Source of the DNA: Minthousia sp045628125
Lineage (GTDB): Bacteria; Bacteroidota; Bacteroidia; Bacteroidales; Bacteroidaceae
Assembly (NCBI GenBank): GCA_045628125.1
Contig: JAZQPA010000082.1
Span: 1-7,837 of the forward strand
Length of the DNA: 7,837 nt
Direction: 5' to 3'
Shown here one piece after another: positions 1-6,694 of the stretch. The translations under genes were made by a program, and so were the position numbers. Each line of letters starts with the position of its first letter. The stretch's first letter is position 1. The notes below the pieces were generated by a model. That model was not told the DNA's origin. It was given only the letters and a program-made list of their open reading frames with translations, and did not search any database.

Positions 1-840
1 AGAACCCATCATGATGATTACCTGCTCTGCGTCCTCAGCACCATAGTAGCTGAAGAGGTCGTACTTGCGACCGGTGCGCTCAGAGATGGCAGCCATGTAC
101 TTCTCCACGATGGCGGGAACGGCATCGTAGTAGCGGTTGCAAGACTCGCGGTGAGCGAAGAATGTCTCTGGGTTCTCAGCCATACCCTTAGCCTGTGGGT
201 GCTCTGGAGACAATGCGCGAGAACGGAATGCTGCTACAGCATCCATATCAACCAAGTCGCGTACATCATCCTCTTCAATCAGCTCAACCTTCTGATACTC
301 GTGAGAGGTACGGAAACCATCGAAGAAATTAATGAATGGAACACGAGCCTCGATAGCTGCCAAGTGAGCAACAGCTGACAGATCCATAACTTCCTGTACT
401 GAACCTTCTGCCAACATAGCGAAACCAGTCTGGCGGCAAGCCATAACGTCGCTGTGGTCACCGAAGATACACAATGAATGAGTAGCCAGAGTACGAGCAG
501 ATACATGGAAAACTGATGGCAACAGCTCACCAGCAATCTTGTACATGTTAGGAATCATCAACAACAGACCCTGAGAAGCAGTGAAGGTGGTTGTCAAAGC
601 ACCAGCCTGCAGAGAACCGTGTACAGCACCTGCTGCACCAGCCTCAGACTGCATTTCCTGAACCAGAACGGTGTCGCCAAACAGGTTCTTTCTGCCCTGA
701 GCGGCCCATTCGTCAACATGCTCCGCCATTGGAGAAGACGGAGTGATAGGGTAGATAGCAGCAACCTCGCTGAACATGTATGCAACATGACCTGCGCAGG
801 TGTTACCATCCCAAGTTACGAATTTTCTTTCTTTAGCCAT
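1..840 (-). CDS. nifJ: Pyruvate:ferredoxin (flavodoxin) oxidoreductase, N-terminal part (runs off the left edge)
   Basis: Encodes the first 280 residues of PFOR, the cytoplasmic thiamine-diphosphate/iron-sulfur enzyme that converts pyruvate and CoA to acetyl-CoA, CO2 and reduced ferredoxin. The visible part is domain I (about residues 5-258) and the start of domain II (ending EQVIIMMGS). The hallmark YPITPSSPMAE lies at 30-40. By alignment from memory with Desulfovibrio africanus PFOR, offset by two residues, Thr33 and Arg116 match the pyruvate-binding Thr31 and Arg114. Glu66 in QSEAGAAGAVHG matches the glutamate that activates the cofactor. FFDGFRTSHE at 172-181 is also typical. The ATG at 840 gives the usual N-terminus (DGNTCAGHVAY at 11-21). 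Full-length enzymes have about 1,190 residues, so roughly three quarters lie outside the window. No frameshift is seen. No clear promoter is visible in the 58 bases upstream, so read-through from the ATPase gene is possible. Confidence 0.97.
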   Translation of the reverse strand, partial: MAKERKFVTWDGNTCAGHVAYMFSEVAAIYPITPSSPMAEHVDEWAAQGRKNLFGDTVLVQEMQSEAGAAGAVHGSLQAGALTTTFTASQGLLLMIPNMYKIAGELLPSVFHVSARTLATHSLCIFGDHSDVMACRQTGFAMLAEGSVQEVMDLSAVAHLAAIEARVPFINFFDGFRTSHEYQKVELIEEDDVRDLVDMDAVAAFRSRALSPEHPQAKGMAENPETFFAHRESCNRYYDAVPAIVEKYMAAISERTGRKYDLFSYYGAEDAEQVIIMMGS

Positions 841-898
841 AATACTTTTTGATATTATTAGTTAACTATATTTTCTATAATTCTCTTCCTTCTTTTAA
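841..898. other. AT-rich spacer between the ATPase stop and the nifJ start
   Basis: This 58-base spacer separates two co-directional minus-strand genes. It contains a perfect 10-base palindrome, TAGTTAACTA, at 859-868, about 20 bases before the nifJ start on the transcribed strand. The ATPase stop overlaps another AT palindrome (TTAATTAA at 895-902). I see no GC-rich stem with a T-run to end the upstream transcript, and no TAnnTTTG box for nifJ. Palindromes this short and AT-rich arise easily by chance, so an operator role is only a guess. Confidence 0.3.
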
Positions 899-2083
899 TT
901 AATAAACGAAACCAAATAACCAAAGAGGAATCTGATTTCCACGACCCACATCGATTCTGTGCTGTGCATAGTATGTGTTAGGGTGAGTCTTATTCCTTAA
1001 TGTTCGCCCATCTGTACATATCCGGAAATTAAGAGTGTCATCTACCAGATAACTTGAACCCTTTGAACCTTTATTCATTTTGTGGTCTTTCCATAAAGTG
1101 TTCAGAAAGAATGTCTCCAAAACATCCTGCTCTTCCACTTTAATGGGGTAGATGGCATACATCTGGCTGGTGTTGTGCATCATGATTTTTGCAGGTTTCT
1201 TCGGGAAATCATCTCCACTTGCATAAATCAGATTTATTAGACGAGCATCAGTCAGGTATTTGATGTAATTCATCACAGTCGCACGACTGGTCTGAATTTC
1301 ATTTGCTAACTGGCTGATGTTTGGTGAAACGGGACCATCGACAGCCAAAAGGTACAGCAGCTTTTTGATTTTGGTTAAATATTTCAACTCAATCTGTTTG
1401 ATGAGCAGGATATCCACCTCAATCATCATTGACATGGTTTTCAATAAGTTCTCAGAGAAATTCCGCTTCTCTAAGAAGAATGGATAAAATCCGTGGTGAA
1501 GATAATCCTGAAAATAATCCAAAGGACGGACATGGGGCAGGATTGTCTTTACAATGCTCTCGTGATTCTGCAGTATTTGTTCTAGCGTGAAAATTGGAAA
1601 ATCATTTCCAGTTTGCAGATTCAGATATTCACGGAATGAGAAACCTCTCAGATTGTAACTCTTTACAATACCATTCAACTCCGGATTCTCCTCCTTAAGA
1701 CGCATCACACTACTTCCGGTAAACACAATCTTTAAAGAAGGATATCGGTCATAACACTCTCGCAATTCCTTACTCCAATCAGGGTACTTAAATACTTGAT
1801 CGATAAGTAGAACCTTTCCTCCCCGACGCAGAAATTCTCCTGCGAACTGAGTCAGTCCCATTTGCTGGAAATAGAAATTGTTCATGTTAATATACAGGCA
1901 ACAACGGTCTGTACCGTATCTTTCCTTGGCATATTGCAGAAGAAAGGTTGTTTTACCCACGCCGCGAGGTCCTTTGATACCGATAAGGCGGTCATCCCAA
2001 TTGATGTCGTCCATAAGGGCACGACGAACGGGAGCATTGATGTGCTCTATCAGATAGGCGTGAGTCCTGTAGAAAATCTCCAT
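899..2083 (-). CDS. AAA_14/DUF4143-type ATP-binding protein with atypical Walker B
   Basis: A 394-residue cytoplasmic P-loop ATPase of the family common, often in many copies, in Bacteroidales genomes. Its biological role is not established. The N-terminal AAA_14 part holds Walker A GPRGVGKTT (38-46), Walker B VLLIDQ (91-96) followed by the family-like KYPDWS (99-104), then the strand IVFTGSS (119-125) and LRGFSFREYL (145-154). A winged-helix-like segment lies near 252-288 (ISQLANEIQTSRATVMNYIKYL). The C-terminal DUF4143-like part ends with the characteristic IPLWLFGFVY (385-394). The residue after the Walker B Asp is Gln96, where AAA ATPases usually carry catalytic Glu. The C-terminal region (about 345-375) also lacks an obvious conserved nuclease-like core. 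The ATG at 2083 sits about 20 bases after the predicted transcription start. The gene is co-directional with nifJ, 58 bases away, but has no evident functional link to it; it may be accessory. Family call is firm, function unknown. Confidence 0.92.
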   Translation of the reverse strand: MEIFYRTHAYLIEHINAPVRRALMDDINWDDRLIGIKGPRGVGKTTFLLQYAKERYGTDRCCLYINMNNFYFQQMGLTQFAGEFLRRGGKVLLIDQVFKYPDWSKELRECYDRYPSLKIVFTGSSVMRLKEENPELNGIVKSYNLRGFSFREYLNLQTGNDFPIFTLEQILQNHESIVKTILPHVRPLDYFQDYLHHGFYPFFLEKRNFSENLLKTMSMMIEVDILLIKQIELKYLTKIKKLLYLLAVDGPVSPNISQLANEIQTSRATVMNYIKYLTDARLINLIYASGDDFPKKPAKIMMHNTSQMYAIYPIKVEEQDVLETFFLNTLWKDHKMNKGSKGSSYLVDDTLNFRICTDGRTLRNKTHPNTYYAQHRIDVGRGNQIPLWLFGFVY

Positions 2084-2088
2084 TGATG

Positions 2089-2101
2089 TTTAGCTGCTAA
2101 A
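2089..2101. repeat. Inverted repeat TTTAGC-T-GCTAAA at the ATPase gene transcription start
   Basis: Two perfect 6-base arms (2089-2094 and 2096-2101) flank one central base. The repeat lies between the -7 box and the ATPase start codon, at or just downstream of the predicted +1. Its position would suit an operator for a dimeric repressor. As RNA, the one-base loop would force opening of the inner pairs, so a hairpin is unlikely. The symmetry is seen directly; the role is inference. Confidence 0.35.
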
Positions 2102-2107
2102 ACGATG

Positions 2108-2138
2108 CAAAGATAGAATTTATTGTTTAAAATGCAAA
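2108..2138 (-). promoter_or_regulatory. Bacteroidetes-type promoter for the ATPase gene
   Basis: On the minus strand, TTTG (2135-2138) is followed by exactly 19 bases and then TATCTTTG (2108-2115). This matches the Bacteroidetes primary sigma consensus TTTG-N19-21-TAnnTTTG in both elements and spacing. The predicted start is near 2103-2105, giving a leader of about 20 bases before the ATG at 2083. There is no purine-rich Shine-Dalgarno sequence before that ATG, as is usual in this phylum. This is the best promoter in the window. Confidence 0.75.
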
Positions 2139-2200
2139 GTTGGGATTGCAGAAAAATGAAATTATTTTGATAATTGGCTGCCTATTTTGAAAGAAATGGT

Positions 2201-2208
2201 TATTTTTG
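2201..2208 (+). promoter_or_regulatory. Candidate -7 box (TATTTTTG) for the ATP-grasp-like gene
   Basis: TATTTTTG matches TAnnTTTG and lies 19 bases before the ATG at 2228, giving a predicted leader of about 14 bases. No good TTTG is found 19-21 bases upstream (that stretch reads GGCTGC), so the -33 element is weak or absent. The box also helps choose the start codon: an in-frame TTG at 2174 would lie upstream of the transcript. Confidence 0.5.
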
Positions 2209-2227
2209 CCAATCCTATTCAAAACAG

Positions 2228-3379
2228 ATGAGCGTACTTCATATTTTTAATCCAAGCCATGAGATGGCTATGGCAGACAATTCGCACAATTTCCAGGCTT
2301 CCAAAAGGGTGGTGCTAATGGAAAGGCAGTTGGCTGCATTGCCAGTTTGGTGGTGTGAGAATGATGATGAAGTTCTTGTGTCGAACCCTAAGGCGGTTGA
2401 AGAATGGTATATCTCCTTATGCACCTCTCTAAATTTGCCTCGAATCCAATGGGTGACTCCGGAAAATGCAGACCTGTCCCGTTATTCGCTTATTGATCCT
2501 TGGGGGTGGAATAAATCTTTGTGGCGAAAGTACCCCGCCATGAAGGATATGCCTGAGACCTCCAGCGAACGGTTGGAAGTAATCCGCTCTTTGTCCAGTA
2601 GAGAGATGGCGGTAAAGGTTTTAGACTCTTTCCCTTCAGATTCAGAACTTACTGGCCAATCTTTTTTCTGTACTTCCGAAAGCCAGATTGACGAGGCTAT
2701 TTCGTATTGCTCCCAATATGTATTGAAAGCCCTTTGGAGCAGTAGTGGGCGCGGAGTGATGATGCTGCAATCACCCGATTCTGTTCAATCCCGTCAGTTG
2801 TGCAGCAGTTTCCTGAAACATTCCGGTGGATTGGTTATTGAGCCCCAATATGAAAAATTGCAAGACTTTGCCATGGAGTTTTGGAGCGATGGCAAGGGAC
2901 ACGTGTCCTTTGCCGGCTATTCTTTGTTTTCAGTCGAATATGGCCGTTATTCCGCCAATTGGGTTGCTCCACAATCAATGATCATTTCCAGGATTAATGC
3001 TCGTCCGGAAGTGTTGGATTCCATTCGTGAACATCTGGAAACCGTATTGTCGGAACAGATAGGTTCGGAATACATGGGGCCATTGGGAGTGGATATGATG
3101 GTGGTTAATGAACATGAAACCCCTAAGGTCCATCCTTGCGTAGAAATCAATCTTAGAAGAAATATGGGTTGGTTGGCATTAATTCTTGCCGATCGTTTTA
3201 TGGCAGAAAATGTTTCAGCTAAGCTGTATTCAGACTATCAGCAACCGGGCAGAATCTATCAGGAACATAGCCAACGCCCAAGCCCTGTTATTGAGAATCA
3301 GCGGTTGGTTAGTGGTTACTTGTCCCTGACTCCGGTTTTTGCTGATACTCAGTTTAGAATCTATCTTGAAACTGATTAA
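2228..3379 (+). CDS. Conserved protein of unknown role, probable ATP-grasp fold
   Basis: A 383-residue, apparently cytoplasmic protein without signal peptide or membrane segment. I do not recognise a named family, but its second half reads like an ATP-grasp ligase. VLKALWSSSGRGV (165-177) resembles the Lys-strand plus Ser/Gly-rich loop that holds ATP. VIEPQYE (203-209) resembles the hinge, and GPLGVDMMV (284-292) leads to EINLRRNMG (306-314), where Glu306 and Asn308 resemble the metal-binding E-x-N. The N-terminal half (IFNPSHEMAMADN at 6-18, WCENDDEVLVSNP at 42-54, LIDPWGWN at 88-95) would form the preceding substrate domain. The ATG at 2228 is preferred: an in-frame TTG at 2174 would add 18 residues but falls upstream of the predicted transcription start. 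The gene is divergent from the ATPase gene and convergent with the hydrolase gene, with no operon partner to hint at substrate. The gene call is strong, the fold moderate, the reaction unknown. Confidence 0.8.
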   Translation: MSVLHIFNPSHEMAMADNSHNFQASKRVVLMERQLAALPVWWCENDDEVLVSNPKAVEEWYISLCTSLNLPRIQWVTPENADLSRYSLIDPWGWNKSLWRKYPAMKDMPETSSERLEVIRSLSSREMAVKVLDSFPSDSELTGQSFFCTSESQIDEAISYCSQYVLKALWSSSGRGVMMLQSPDSVQSRQLCSSFLKHSGGLVIEPQYEKLQDFAMEFWSDGKGHVSFAGYSLFSVEYGRYSANWVAPQSMIISRINARPEVLDSIREHLETVLSEQIGSEYMGPLGVDMMVVNEHETPKVHPCVEINLRRNMGWLALILADRFMAENVSAKLYSDYQQPGRIYQEHSQRPSPVIENQRLVSGYLSLTPVFADTQFRIYLETD

Positions 3380-3384
3380 CCTTT

Positions 3385-5076
3385 TTATTTAAAAAATACA
3401 CCAACTCGGCGAATCCTATTGTTGCTACCCTTGTGCTTTAGCCAGTAAGAACCAGATTTTAACATGGAAACATCAATGGTTGGACTATAAGGTGCTGCCA
3501 TTAATTCTCTATCGGTCAAATCACAAATAATGACGGTTGAATGAGCCAATTGGGATGGAATGTGTAATAATCCATTGGTGCAATGCAGCTCGTTTGTGAC
3601 AGGAACATCGGTGTTCTGTATTACATTGCTCTCATTTCCGGCTCTGTCCTGAGCTGTAACTGCGTAGTGATAGTTGTCTGCTCCTTCCTCTAGCTCAATC
3701 CGATTTTCCATCAGTCGGGCTGCAATCAGATTGGCTGGATTATTGGTGTTGACAGGTGTAGTCTTACTCCTGTAAACATTATATGTTACATAGGTGTTAT
3801 AATCAGGATCGGTTACCTCGTTCCAAGATAATGTTAATTTATTTCCATTTTTGGATAAAATGATATTTTGAGGGTTCTGAGGCGCTCTTTTCGTTTGCCA
3901 AGGCATACCTGCGGGTAGGGCGGGATAAGGGTAGTACTCGCTTTCACACCAGGTAAATAATCCTTTTGTGTTATCTGTTAGGAATTTAGATCGATAGTGG
4001 GCCACGCCTATACCTTTGCTCCTGCAAAAGTTCATTTGGCGCTGAATCATGTCTAATGTCCATTTACCTTCGCTTGGATGTAAAAAATAAATACCTAAAC
4101 CGGCAGTGACCGGACGACCGTTGTTATTCTCAATCCAATCGCATACGAACGGGTAAAAATTATCATCACTGTGATAAATCATCGGAAACACCCCATCGAT
4201 AATGCCTTCCTTCATCCAAAGTTGCGCATCTTGATATACCCGGTTAAGACCATTCCAATTCCCGGCAGGAAAACGATTGGTGTCAGCATATTTTCCCAAA
4301 GGTGCTGCTGTTACTTTTACCCATGGCTTGATGGATTTTACCGTATTGAACATTTCCCTAACCAAGGAGGTAATGTTATTACGTCGCCAATCTGCTTTGG
4401 ATTGTCCTGTTTGGGCACCATATTTTGTCCAACTGATTCTATCAAGGCTTTCACCACTATTCTCCGGATAACGGATGAAATCGAAATGAATACCGTCAAC
4501 ATCGTATTTCTGAACAATCTCTTCGCATAACGTGGCAAGGTAATGCCGCGTTTCCGGATTACCAGGATCCAAATACCAGTAATCTTTAATTTTCCTTACT
4601 AATTCAGGGTGAGTCTTTGTGACAGATTTAAATCCTAACTGACTGTGTACTTTTGCATTACCAGATGGAACGGTAACCATCCAGCAATGTAGTTCCATAC
4701 CTCTTTTATGGCATTCTTCAATGGCAAATTGCAGAGGATCATATCCTGGATCTTTACCTGCAACTCCGGTCAGACATGGATCCCACCCTTCATAGGCTGA
4801 AGGATAGATCATTGTTCCCCGTACTCGAGTCTGAAGAAGAACGGTGTTGATATGAAGTCTTTGATATTGGTCTAGAATTTTCCTTAATTCATTCTTTTGG
4901 AGCTCCCTTCCGGAGGCGGTATTTGCTTTTGCCGATGGCCAATCCAATCCGCTCAAAGTAGTCAGCCAGACAGCTCGTGTCTCGGTTTTTTGTTGTGGTA
5001 TCTGGGCATAAGCCATAAAGCTGATGCTTACACAAATTACACAAATTATATATTTAATAATAGATGTCAATTTCAT
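3385..5076 (-). CDS. Secreted family-10-like glycosyl hydrolase (GHL10/DigH-related)
   Basis: A 563-residue exported protein. Residues 1-24 form a Sec signal peptide (Lys2, hydrophobic stretch IIKYIICVICVSISFMA) with a likely signal peptidase I site AYA-Q at 24/25; there is no lipobox cysteine. The GHL10 (DUF187) TIM-barrel-like domain spans about 31-350, with ETRAVWLTT (32-40), LLQTRVRG (80-87), DGIHFDFIRYP (194-204, whose acidic residues are likely active-site ones) and GVFPMIYHSDDN (295-306). E. coli DigH (YddW), of this family, binds denuded peptidoglycan glycan strands at the division site, so a wall-glycan substrate is plausible but not shown. A fibronectin-III-like domain follows (about 398-493), then a C-terminal beta segment of about 65 residues resembling a sorting or adhesion tail. 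It is a single-gene unit, divergent from cstA, ending 5 bases from the convergent neighbour's stop. Confidence 0.93.
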   Translation of the reverse strand: MKLTSIIKYIICVICVSISFMAYAQIPQQKTETRAVWLTTLSGLDWPSAKANTASGRELQKNELRKILDQYQRLHINTVLLQTRVRGTMIYPSAYEGWDPCLTGVAGKDPGYDPLQFAIEECHKRGMELHCWMVTVPSGNAKVHSQLGFKSVTKTHPELVRKIKDYWYLDPGNPETRHYLATLCEEIVQKYDVDGIHFDFIRYPENSGESLDRISWTKYGAQTGQSKADWRRNNITSLVREMFNTVKSIKPWVKVTAAPLGKYADTNRFPAGNWNGLNRVYQDAQLWMKEGIIDGVFPMIYHSDDNFYPFVCDWIENNNGRPVTAGLGIYFLHPSEGKWTLDMIQRQMNFCRSKGIGVAHYRSKFLTDNTKGLFTWCESEYYPYPALPAGMPWQTKRAPQNPQNIILSKNGNKLTLSWNEVTDPDYNTYVTYNVYRSKTTPVNTNNPANLIAARLMENRIELEEGADNYHYAVTAQDRAGNESNVIQNTDVPVTNELHCTNGLLHIPSQLAHSTVIICDLTDRELMAAPYSPTIDVSMLKSGSYWLKHKGSNNRIRRVGVFFK

Positions 5077-5095
5077 TTCAATCCAATTTGGACGG

Positions 5096-5103
5096 CAAAA
5101 TTA
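5096..5103 (-). promoter_or_regulatory. Candidate -7 box (TAATTTTG) for the GHL10 gene
   Basis: The minus strand reads TAATTTTG, matching TAnnTTTG, 19 bases before the ATG at 5076; the predicted leader is about 15 bases. A TTTG at the expected -33 position (about 5123-5128) is absent, so this is a partial match. The same 8 bases occur in opposite orientation at 5158-5165. Confidence 0.45.
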
Positions 5104-5157
5104 AAAAAAATAAAGATAAAAATATGGTAAAGTAATAAATCTTTTGGCTTTATTTTG

Positions 5158-5165
5158 TAATTTTG
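5158..5165 (+). promoter_or_regulatory. Candidate -7 box (TAATTTTG) for the cstA operon
   Basis: TAATTTTG matches TAnnTTTG and would start transcription near 5169-5172, leaving a leader of about 30 bases before the cstA ATG at 5201. No TTTG lies 19-21 bases upstream. AAGGTGAT (5193-5200) abuts the ATG; part of it could pair with the 16S rRNA 3' end, but with no spacing it is not a normal ribosome binding site. No CRP-like or other operator was recognised. Confidence 0.45.
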
Positions 5166-5200
5166 CTCCGTTTTTTGAAATTTATATAAAATAAGGTGAT

Positions 5201-6694
5201 ATGATTAGTTTTACAATTGCTATACTCGTTTTGATAGCAGGTTATTTTGTCTATGGACGATTCGTGGAACGCGTATTTGGTCCCGATCCAAATAGGGTTA
5301 CTCCTGCTGTGGCAAAAGCGGATGGTGTGGATTTCATGGTGCTTCCTGATTGGAAAATATTCATGATTCAGTTCTTGAACATCGCGGGAACCGGACCAAT
5401 CTTTGGTGCCATTATGGGAATGTGGTTTGGTACATCTGCTTATCTTTGGATTGTTTTTGGATGTATTTTTGCCGGAGCTACTCACGACTATTTGAGCGGA
5501 ATGTTGTCATTGCATCACAATGGCGCAGGTTTGCCACAGTTGGTTGGCTATTATCTTGGAAAGGATATCCGTAAGGTCATGCTGGTTTTCACTGTACTTC
5601 TTTTGGTGATGGTAGGAGCCGTGTTTGTTTATAGTCCTGCCATTATTATGAAGAATATCTTTGGTACTGAAGTGATGTGGATTCTGATTATCTTCATTTA
5701 TTATGTAATCGCAACATTGTTGCCTGTTGATAAGATTATTGGACGCATCTATCCATTGTTCGCTTTCTCACTGATTTTCATGGCTGTTGCTTTGATGATT
5801 GGCTTGTATATGAAAATGCCGCAATTGCCTGAGGTCTGGGATGGTATGCAAAATCTGGGTGTGGAAAAGTTTGGTCGCAGTACCCCGATATTCCCAGCTC
5901 TCTTCATTACCATTGCCTGTGGAGCAATTAGTGGTTTCCATGCTACTCAAAGTCCATTGATGGCACGTTGTATCAAGAATGAGAAAATGGGACGCCCAAT
6001 TTTCTATGGCTCAATGATTACAGAAGGAATCGTGGCGATGATTTGGGCTACTGTATCTTCTTATTTCTTCTATGCGGATGGTTGGAGAGAGGTTTGCTCT
6101 CCTGAGGTAATTCAGGCATTTGAGTCACAGAGCGACAGAACATTAATCCAGTATTTCTCAGCTCCTCAGGTGGTGATGAATGTCTGCAATGGATGGTTGG
6201 GAATTGCTGGTGGCATCTTGGCTTTGTTGGGTGTTGTTGCAGCTCCTATTACTAGTGGTGATACTGCTCTGCGCAGTGCCAGACTGATTATTGCGGAGTT
6301 CATAAAACTGAGCCAGCGCTCATACCGTAACCGCTTGTATATCTGTATTCCAATGTTTGCCTTTACTTTTGCACTTTTGGTATGGCAGATTTCTAATCCA
6401 GACGGATTTAATATTATCTGGAGCTATTTCGGATGGGCAAACCAGTCGCTTTCTATCTTTACACTTTGGACGGTGACTTTCTTCCTGGTGCGTAACAAGA
6501 AGAATTATGCGATAACATTGGTGCCTGTGCTGTTTATGACATTTGTGTGTGTAACATACATCCTAGTCTCAAACGAAGGCTTCCGCATTCAGGGTCAGTT
6601 GCCATATTTTATTGGAGCTGCTAGTGTAGTAGCATCTGTCCTGGTGTTCTATAAACACAAAATTAATATTGACAGAAAAAATGCTAAGAAGTAA
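5201..6694 (+). CDS. cstA: CstA-family carbon starvation protein (pyruvate/peptide transporter)
   Basis: A 497-residue integral inner-membrane carrier with about 13 hydrophobic segments. Family hallmarks in order: GPDPNR (27-32), QFLNIAGTGPIFGAI (57-71), GATHDY (92-97), GFHATQSPLMARCI (245-258), ITSGDTALRSARLIIAE (350-366) and SYFGWANQSL (408-417). E. coli CstA (about 700 residues) is induced in carbon starvation and linked to peptide and pyruvate uptake. This is the shorter form, lacking the long C-terminal extension. The ATG at 5201 places the first membrane helix at residues 2-20, as expected. It heads an operon: its last 14 bases overlap the start of a small membrane-protein gene, followed by an ABC-F gene. 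The substrate cannot be read from sequence; pyruvate would fit an anaerobe that uses PFOR, but that is inference. Confidence 0.96.
   Translation: MISFTIAILVLIAGYFVYGRFVERVFGPDPNRVTPAVAKADGVDFMVLPDWKIFMIQFLNIAGTGPIFGAIMGMWFGTSAYLWIVFGCIFAGATHDYLSGMLSLHHNGAGLPQLVGYYLGKDIRKVMLVFTVLLLVMVGAVFVYSPAIIMKNIFGTEVMWILIIFIYYVIATLLPVDKIIGRIYPLFAFSLIFMAVALMIGLYMKMPQLPEVWDGMQNLGVEKFGRSTPIFPALFITIACGAISGFHATQSPLMARCIKNEKMGRPIFYGSMITEGIVAMIWATVSSYFFYADGWREVCSPEVIQAFESQSDRTLIQYFSAPQVVMNVCNGWLGIAGGILALLGVVAAPITSGDTALRSARLIIAEFIKLSQRSYRNRLYICIPMFAFTFALLVWQISNPDGFNIIWSYFGWANQSLSIFTLWTVTFFLVRNKKNYAITLVPVLFMTFVCVTYILVSNEGFRIQGQLPYFIGAASVVASVLVFYKHKINIDRKNAKK

Noticed and set aside
894..924. Possible nifJ promoter on the minus strand: TTTG (921-924), 19 bases, then TAATTAAA-like sequence.
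   Set aside because: The second element lacks the required TTTG half and overlaps the ATPase stop codon, so the match is not convincing.
2174..2227. An in-frame TTG at 2174 that would extend the ATP-grasp-like protein by 18 residues.
   Set aside because: The extension lies upstream of the predicted -7 box (2201-2208), reads as unlikely sequence, and the ATG at 2228 gives a natural start (MSVLHIFNP).
899..3379. The divergent ATPase and ATP-grasp-like genes as a two-gene defence or toxin-antitoxin system.
   Set aside because: They have separate promoters, no overlap, and no toxin, nuclease or phage-sensing domain I can recognise; the pairing looks incidental.
3382..3395. A/T-only inverted repeat between convergent genes as a bidirectional terminator.
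   Set aside because: There is no GC pairing and the loop is about four bases; such a stem would be very weak, and A/T runs are common here.
4171..4530. A plus-strand open frame of about 119 codons antisense to the GHL10 gene.
   Set aside because: It lies wholly within a well-supported coding gene on the other strand, has no family resemblance or promoter, and looks like a frame shadow.
6669..6680. An in-frame TTG start for the small membrane protein.
   Set aside because: It adds only four residues and the ATG at 6681 is a stronger start codon with equally good coupling to cstA.
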